Shown: piece by piece, positions 5,494-9,149 of the stretch
Layout of the letters: each line of letters begins with the position of its first letter
Position numbering within the stretch: the first letter of the stretch is position 1
NCBI GenBank assembly: GCA_945907225.1
Contig: CAMDSN010000054.1
Coordinates: forward strand, 1 to 9,149
Direction of reading: 5' to 3'
DNA from: Flavobacterium psychrophilum
Lineage (GTDB): Bacteria > Bacteroidota > Bacteroidia > Flavobacteriales > Flavobacteriaceae
Length of the DNA stretch: 9,149 nt
Made by a program: the position numbers and the translations under genes
The notes under the pieces: model-generated
Seen by the model: only the letters and a program-made list of their open reading frames with translations
What the model was told of the DNA's origin: nothing
The model's database searches: none

Positions 5494-6600
5494 ATGACTT
5501 CAGAAATTACGACACCAGCAGAACTAAAAAAAATAGACCCCGTTTTTGGTCAACTTTCGTTTGATAATCACGAACAAATTGTTTTTTGTAACGACAAAGA
5601 TACAGGTTTAAAAGCAATTATAGGGATTCATAGTACAGTCATGGGACCTGCTCTTGGCGGGACTAGAATGTGGAATTACAATAACGAATGGGAAGCATTA
5701 AATGATGTTTTGCGTTTGTCAAGAGGAATGACATATAAGTCTGCTATTACTGGTTTAAACTTGGGTGGAGGAAAAGCCGTTATTATTGGTGATGCAAAAA
5801 CTGATAAAACCCCGGAAATGATAACTTGTTTTGGAAAATTTGTAAATTCTTTAAGCGGGAAATATATTACTGCTGAAGATGTGGGTACAACCACAGAGGA
5901 TATGGATCGAATTCATGAGGTTACCAAATTTGTAACAGGTATATCTATTGATAAAGGCGGGTCTGGTAATCCTTCGCCTGTTACTGCATATGGTGTATTT
6001 ATGGGAATGAAAGCGGCTTCAAAGTATAAGTTTGGTTCCGATAGTTTAGATGGTAAACGTGTCTTAGTTCAAGGTAATGGCCATGTTGGTGAAACATTGA
6101 TAAACTATCTAACTAAAGAGGGAGCGATAGTATTTGTTTCAGATATTCATCAAGAAAAAATGGAAAATATGGTTTCCAAATATGGTGCTAAAATATTTGA
6201 AGGAACCGACATTTATAGTGCCGACGTAGATATTTACGCTCCATGTGCACTTGGTGCTACTATAAATAATGAAACTGTTCATAAGATTAAAGCAAAAGTG
6301 ATTGCTGGAGCAGCCAATAATCAATTAGAAATTGAATCTATTCATGGAAATATTTTACGAGAACGAGGCATTGCTTACGCTCCCGATTTTTTGATTAATG
6401 CTGGAGGAATTATTAATGTTTATGGTGAATTGGTTCACTATGTTAAAGGCGAGGCAATGCAAAAAACAGAGAATATTTACAATACCACACTTGAGATATT
6501 TAGTTTTGCTGACAAAAATAATATTACTACCCAGCAAGCCGCTATGAGAATAGCTGAAAATAGAATCGAAGCGCGCAAAAAAGAAAACGTATTTGCATAA
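5494..6600 (+). CDS. Leucine (branched-chain amino acid) dehydrogenase, Glu/Leu/Phe/Val dehydrogenase family
   Basis: The 368-residue protein matches bacterial leucine dehydrogenases (about 365 residues). These carry out NAD-dependent reversible oxidative deamination of leucine, valine and isoleucine to the 2-oxo acids plus ammonia in the cytoplasm. Visible features are GPALGGTRMW (51-60), substrate-binding Lys82 in MTYKSA, catalytic Lys94 in the GLNLGGGKAV segment (87-96), catalytic Asp129 in AEDVGTT, the dinucleotide motif GNGHVG (194-199) and Asp217 at the end of the second strand, which favours NAD over NADP. NAGG (302-305) is also conserved. It has its own promoter upstream and a hairpin downstream, so it is probably a single-gene unit. 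It stands alone, without other branched-chain catabolic genes. Leucine is the likely main substrate, by similarity only; valine or phenylalanine preference cannot be excluded. Confidence 0.93.
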   Translation: MTSEITTPAELKKIDPVFGQLSFDNHEQIVFCNDKDTGLKAIIGIHSTVMGPALGGTRMWNYNNEWEALNDVLRLSRGMTYKSAITGLNLGGGKAVIIGDAKTDKTPEMITCFGKFVNSLSGKYITAEDVGTTTEDMDRIHEVTKFVTGISIDKGGSGNPSPVTAYGVFMGMKAASKYKFGSDSLDGKRVLVQGNGHVGETLINYLTKEGAIVFVSDIHQEKMENMVSKYGAKIFEGTDIYSADVDIYAPCALGATINNETVHKIKAKVIAGAANNQLEIESIHGNILRERGIAYAPDFLINAGGIINVYGELVHYVKGEAMQKTENIYNTTLEIFSFADKNNITTQQAAMRIAENRIEARKKENVFA

Positions 6601-6627
6601 AGGCATCGGAAATAATTACTATTTTTG
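6593..6627 (+). promoter_or_regulatory. Candidate nusB-yajC promoter
   Basis: TATTTTTG at 6620-6627 is an exact TAnnTTTG match. The nearest upstream TTG (6593-6595, inside the last codons of leucine dehydrogenase) is 24 bases away, slightly long. The predicted start (about 6631-6634) falls inside the left arm of the hairpin at 6628-6654. Confidence 0.5.
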
Positions 6628-6654
6628 CAACGCGAAAGATTTTCTTTCGCGTTG
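6628..6654 (+). terminator. Hairpin after leucine dehydrogenase, overlapping the nusB promoter start site
   Basis: A perfect 11-bp stem, CAACGCGAAAG (6628-6638) with CTTTCGCGTTG (6644-6654), has the loop ATTTT. It is the most GC-rich stem in the area. It is followed by TTAATTTTTT, a usable though interrupted U-tract. It lies 28 bases after the leucine dehydrogenase stop and fits an intrinsic terminator for that gene. Confidence 0.7.
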
Positions 6655-6677
6655 TTAATTTTTTAAAGTTCTTATAC

Positions 6678-7622
6678 GTGTTAAACAGGAGACATATTCG
6701 TGTTAAAGTGATGCAATCTATTTATGCATTACATCAAAAAAATTCTGATGATATTGAAAAAGAAGAAAAATTCTTGCATCATAGCATAGATAGTATTCAG
6801 GATTTATATTTAATTATGTTGTCTTCTCTTGTTGAGATAAGAAAAAAGGAAGTGATATTCTTAGAGGCATCTAAAAACAAGCATCTAGCGTCTTCGGAAG
6901 ACAAAAATCCAAATACAAAATTTATCAATAATGCAATTCTAAAATTACTTGAAGAGAATGCTTCGTTGCGTGATGCTTTAGAAAAAAGAAAGGTAAATAA
7001 TTGGAAGAATAATGATGATTATGTGCTCATTTTACTCAGCGAACTTAAAAAAAGTGAATTATTTAATAAGTATATGAGTACACGAAATAGTTCATTTGAG
7101 GAAGACAAGAATTTTGTAGTAGACATGTTTACTGAAATAATAGCACCAAATGAAAAGTTATATGATTATTTGGAAGACAATAAATTAACCTGGATCGATG
7201 ATATTCCTTTGGTTAATACCCAAATTCAGAAGCAGTTGAAAAAAATATCGACAGCCTCAAAATTTTCTGTAAGCCAATTGTTCAAAGATCATGAAGATGA
7301 GGAATTTGTTAGTTTGTTATTTAGAAAAACCGTTTTAAATGAGGTGGAGTTAGCCAGAGAATATGTAGATATGACTCCAAATTGGGATGTCGATAGAATT
7401 GCTGAAGTGGATACCATTATTTTAAAAATGGCTATCTGTGAGTTTCTTAATTTTCCTTCCATTCCAATTAAAGTAACAATAAATGAATATTTAGAGTTAG
7501 CAAAAGAATATTCAACCCCAAAAAGTAGTATTTTTATCAACGGAATTTTAGACAATTTGGTTAAAGAATTTCAAAAAGAAAATAAATTAAATAAATCAGG
7601 TAGAGGATTAATTCAAAATTAA
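6678..7622 (+). CDS. nusB: Transcription antitermination factor NusB, long Bacteroidota form, GTG start
   Basis: NusB binds boxA RNA with S10 (NusE) and helps RNA polymerase read through rRNA operons. This protein has 314 residues, against about 140 for typical NusB. The N-terminus RRHIRVKVMQSIYALHQ (4-20) matches the first NusB helix. The C-terminal part (about 239-297) matches the rest of the fold: DRIAEVDTIILKMAICEF (239-256), PIKVTINEYLELAKEYS (263-279) and FINGILDNLVKEF (286-298). Between them lie about 150 charged, helical residues without similarity that I recognise; such expanded NusB proteins are usual in Bacteroidota. The start must be the GTG at 6678, since the first in-frame ATG (6711) would remove the conserved RRHIRVKV. 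yajC follows 12 bases later and is likely cotranscribed. Confidence 0.9.
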   Translation: MLNRRHIRVKVMQSIYALHQKNSDDIEKEEKFLHHSIDSIQDLYLIMLSSLVEIRKKEVIFLEASKNKHLASSEDKNPNTKFINNAILKLLEENASLRDALEKRKVNNWKNNDDYVLILLSELKKSELFNKYMSTRNSSFEEDKNFVVDMFTEIIAPNEKLYDYLEDNKLTWIDDIPLVNTQIQKQLKKISTASKFSVSQLFKDHEDEEFVSLLFRKTVLNEVELAREYVDMTPNWDVDRIAEVDTIILKMAICEFLNFPSIPIKVTINEYLELAKEYSTPKSSIFINGILDNLVKEFQKENKLNKSGRGLIQN

Positions 7623-7634
7623 AAAAAACAAATT

Positions 7635-7910
7635 ATGGATCAGATAACACAATATTTACCGTTTATACTTATGTTCGTTGTAATCTATTTTTTTATGATT
7701 AGACCGCAACAAAAGAAAATTAAACAAGAGAAGGAATTTGAAACGGCATTGAAAGTTGGAGACAAGATTATTACTAAAAGTGGTTTTCATGGGAAAGTTT
7801 CTGAGTTGTCTGAAACAACAGTAGTAATTGAAACCATGGCGGGTAAATTAAAAATTGAACGGTCTGCAATTTCACTTGAATTGACAGCTTCACTAAATAA
7901 GAAAGCCTAA
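7635..7910 (+). CDS. yajC: Sec translocon accessory protein YajC
   Basis: The 91-residue product is a typical YajC, a small inner-membrane protein that associates with SecDF and SecYEG in protein export. It has one membrane helix (about 6-22), directly followed by the family motif MIRPQQKK (21-28), and a cytoplasmic domain with the conserved VGDKIITKSGFHGKV segment (41-55). The length agrees with the family (85-110). It starts 12 bases after nusB on the same strand and is probably translated from the same mRNA; no promoter is seen between them. In E. coli yajC sits with secD and secF instead, which are not in this window. The gene ends 33 bases from the converging T9SS gene. Confidence 0.95.
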   Translation: MDQITQYLPFILMFVVIYFFMIRPQQKKIKQEKEFETALKVGDKIITKSGFHGKVSELSETTVVIETMAGKLKIERSAISLELTASLNKKA

Positions 7911-7943
7911 TTCGCTGCCTATTTTGGTTTTGAAACGAATTAA

Positions 7944-9149
7944 TTAGTTTGGAGAAACGATAATTTTTTGCGTTATTTTCTTTCCGTTTTTAGTTTCAAT
8001 AGTTACAAAATATACCCCATTACTCAATTCAGAAGTAGAAATTTTGTGACTACTAGAAGGCTCTAACTTGGCTTTTTTGTAGATCAACTTACCCGTAATT
8101 TCGAATAATTGGATTTCTTTTATTTCTAAAATATTCGGATTTAAGATCGTCAATTCTTGTCTTGAATTGTTTTGAAGAATTGTAAAATTACTATTTATCT
8201 CTGCTGATGTTGAAGATAATGTGCCGTTTGTAAAAGTAATTTCAAAACGATTTTTATACAATCCCTCAGCAAGCGTTATTTCAAAATAATCATTTTTAAT
8301 ATCGTAGTAAGTTCCTGACAATTTATCAAATAGATAGATAGTATCAGTCTCATGAAAATTGATGATATCGCCAGCTGTAACTTTAAAATTGGTTTGGTTG
8401 TTTGTTTTTAAAGTAAATGGAATTCTTTTTTCGATATTAAAAGGAAGGGTTGTAATTACATATTCTTTGTAACCAGAATCAGATAAAGAAAAATAAGCGT
8501 CAATTGGCAAATTTGATTCATAGGATTCTGCATCCATTGCTCTATCATAACCATCTGTAGTGTTTGGGTTAAAACAAATTGTTAACTCTTTTGTAAATTG
8601 ATTATTTACAAGGGTGTGAATTTTAATTTGTGGAACCAATTTCTTAGAAAATTGTGTATAATCAGTGCCGCTAAGATTTGGGATTTCAGTCCAATTTTCT
8701 GATGATGCCGATGATGCCGAAAGTTTATTAAACTCTGATTCGTTTAAGGCACCTTCTTTAACAAAAGTCCTATAGCTATTTTTCATGATAGCGTTGCCAT
8801 TCGTAGTGCCTTCAATCATAAAACCTTGTCCAATCGGGCAAAACATCCGTTTGTAGAGTGAAGTTCCTCCAGCAGAACCTTGGGTGTTTAGGGAGCCATC
8901 CGCATTATATGTATTCCAAGAGGCATTGTTATAAGTTCCAGGACTATACACATTGGTGTTGTTTGGAACATAAATTCCGTATCCACCAATATATTGAACC
9001 AGTATATGAGAAGTTGCTGGCTTTTCGTGTTCCCAAAAATAAGCATTTCCATTAATAACATTTGTGCCTCCGACTGAGAAAGTTCCGTTAGTATAGTTGA
9101 TCGTATAGCCGCTATTTTCCAATAAGAATAAATTTAAATTAATTGCTGA
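7944..9149 (-). CDS. C-terminal part of a secreted protein with a type IX secretion sorting domain (cut by window edge)
   Basis: The reading frame stays open to the right edge, giving 401 residues without the N-terminus. The visible part starts SAINLNLFLLENSGY, so the TTG at 9122 is an internal Leu codon, not a start. Segments such as NAYFWEHEKPATSH, QYIGGYGIYV and PIGQGFMIEG resemble a conserved region found before the C-terminus in many large Flavobacteriia surface proteins. The last 84 residues (about 318-401) form a type A T9SS C-terminal domain: ILQNN near its start, IQLFEITGKLIYK, ISTSELSNGVYFVTIETKNGK and the closing KIIVSPN. T9SS substrates cross the outer membrane and are released or anchored after removal of this domain. 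The protein's own activity must be encoded upstream, outside the window, and cannot be named. Confidence 0.9.
   Translation of the reverse strand, partial: SAINLNLFLLENSGYTINYTNGTFSVGGTNVINGNAYFWEHEKPATSHILVQYIGGYGIYVPNNTNVYSPGTYNNASWNTYNADGSLNTQGSAGGTSLYKRMFCPIGQGFMIEGTTNGNAIMKNSYRTFVKEGALNESEFNKLSASSASSENWTEIPNLSGTDYTQFSKKLVPQIKIHTLVNNQFTKELTICFNPNTTDGYDRAMDAESYESNLPIDAYFSLSDSGYKEYVITTLPFNIEKRIPFTLKTNNQTNFKVTAGDIINFHETDTIYLFDKLSGTYYDIKNDYFEITLAEGLYKNRFEITFTNGTLSSTSAEINSNFTILQNNSRQELTILNPNILEIKEIQLFEITGKLIYKKAKLEPSSSHKISTSELSNGVYFVTIETKNGKKITQKIIVSPN

Noticed and set aside
5676..6606. Three minus-strand open frames antisense to leucine dehydrogenase
   Set aside because: The sense frame is conserved throughout; the antisense products are hydrophobic or Ser/Asn-rich with no family features.
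7289..7555. Minus-strand open frame antisense to the nusB C-terminal region
   Set aside because: It mirrors the most conserved part of NusB and shows no independent start signal or domain.
7908..7942. Inverted repeat TAATTCG / CGAATTA between yajC and the T9SS gene, considered as a terminator
   Set aside because: The stem is only 7 bp, the loop is 21 bases, it overlaps the yajC stop, and no T-run follows in either direction.
8858..9055. Plus-strand open frame antisense to the T9SS gene
   Set aside because: The T9SS frame is continuous here; the antisense product is rich in His, Tyr and Cys with no plausible family.
1..9149. CRISPR arrays, tRNA or rRNA genes, transposases, phage genes, toxin-antitoxin or other defence modules
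   Set aside because: No regular direct repeats with spacers, no tRNA-like cloverleaf with a conserved T-loop, and no proteins of these classes were seen on either strand.

Overview
The window looks like the chromosome of a Flavobacterium-type member of the Bacteroidota. It is AT-rich, with intergenic DNA mostly A/T. Genes lack clear Shine-Dalgarno sequences, and several start regions carry the Bacteroidota promoter pattern (TTG about 18-20 bases before TAnnTTTG). The protein set also fits: a type IX secretion (T9SS) C-terminal sorting domain, a DUF3276/PUR protein, a long NusB and a free-standing leucine dehydrogenase. No mobile element, CRISPR array, tRNA or rRNA is visible. Most of the window is core housekeeping DNA, and I found no multi-gene system that looks new.

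Layout. Bases 1-212 (minus) are the start of an NADP-dependent isocitrate dehydrogenase gene cut by the window edge. rplS (L19) and trmD follow on the minus strand. They are separated by 178 bases that hold an rplS promoter, a possible structured leader and a patch of degenerate short repeats. Divergent from trmD, on the plus strand, are a dual-family peptidyl-prolyl isomerase (cyclophilin plus FKBP in one chain) and a tightly linked small lipoprotein with a c-type haem motif. A 16-bp hairpin terminator separates this pair from a converging minus-strand pair: a DUF3276/PUR-domain protein and an ABC half-transporter. Divergent from the transporter are leucine dehydrogenase, nusB and yajC on the plus strand. 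The last 1.2 kb (minus) is the C-terminal part of a large secreted T9SS protein that runs off the right edge.

How the genes work together. rplS, trmD and nusB serve ribosome, tRNA and rRNA production. yajC belongs to the Sec translocon, while the T9SS protein and the haem lipoprotein are exported products. Isocitrate dehydrogenase and leucine dehydrogenase are central and amino-acid metabolism. These are neighbours rather than one pathway. The points most worth a second look are the immunophilin fusion and its haem-lipoprotein partner, the ABC ATPase with Asp at the catalytic Glu position and no partner gene here, the terminator that overlaps the nusB promoter, the possibly leaderless trmD transcript, and the rplS leader.
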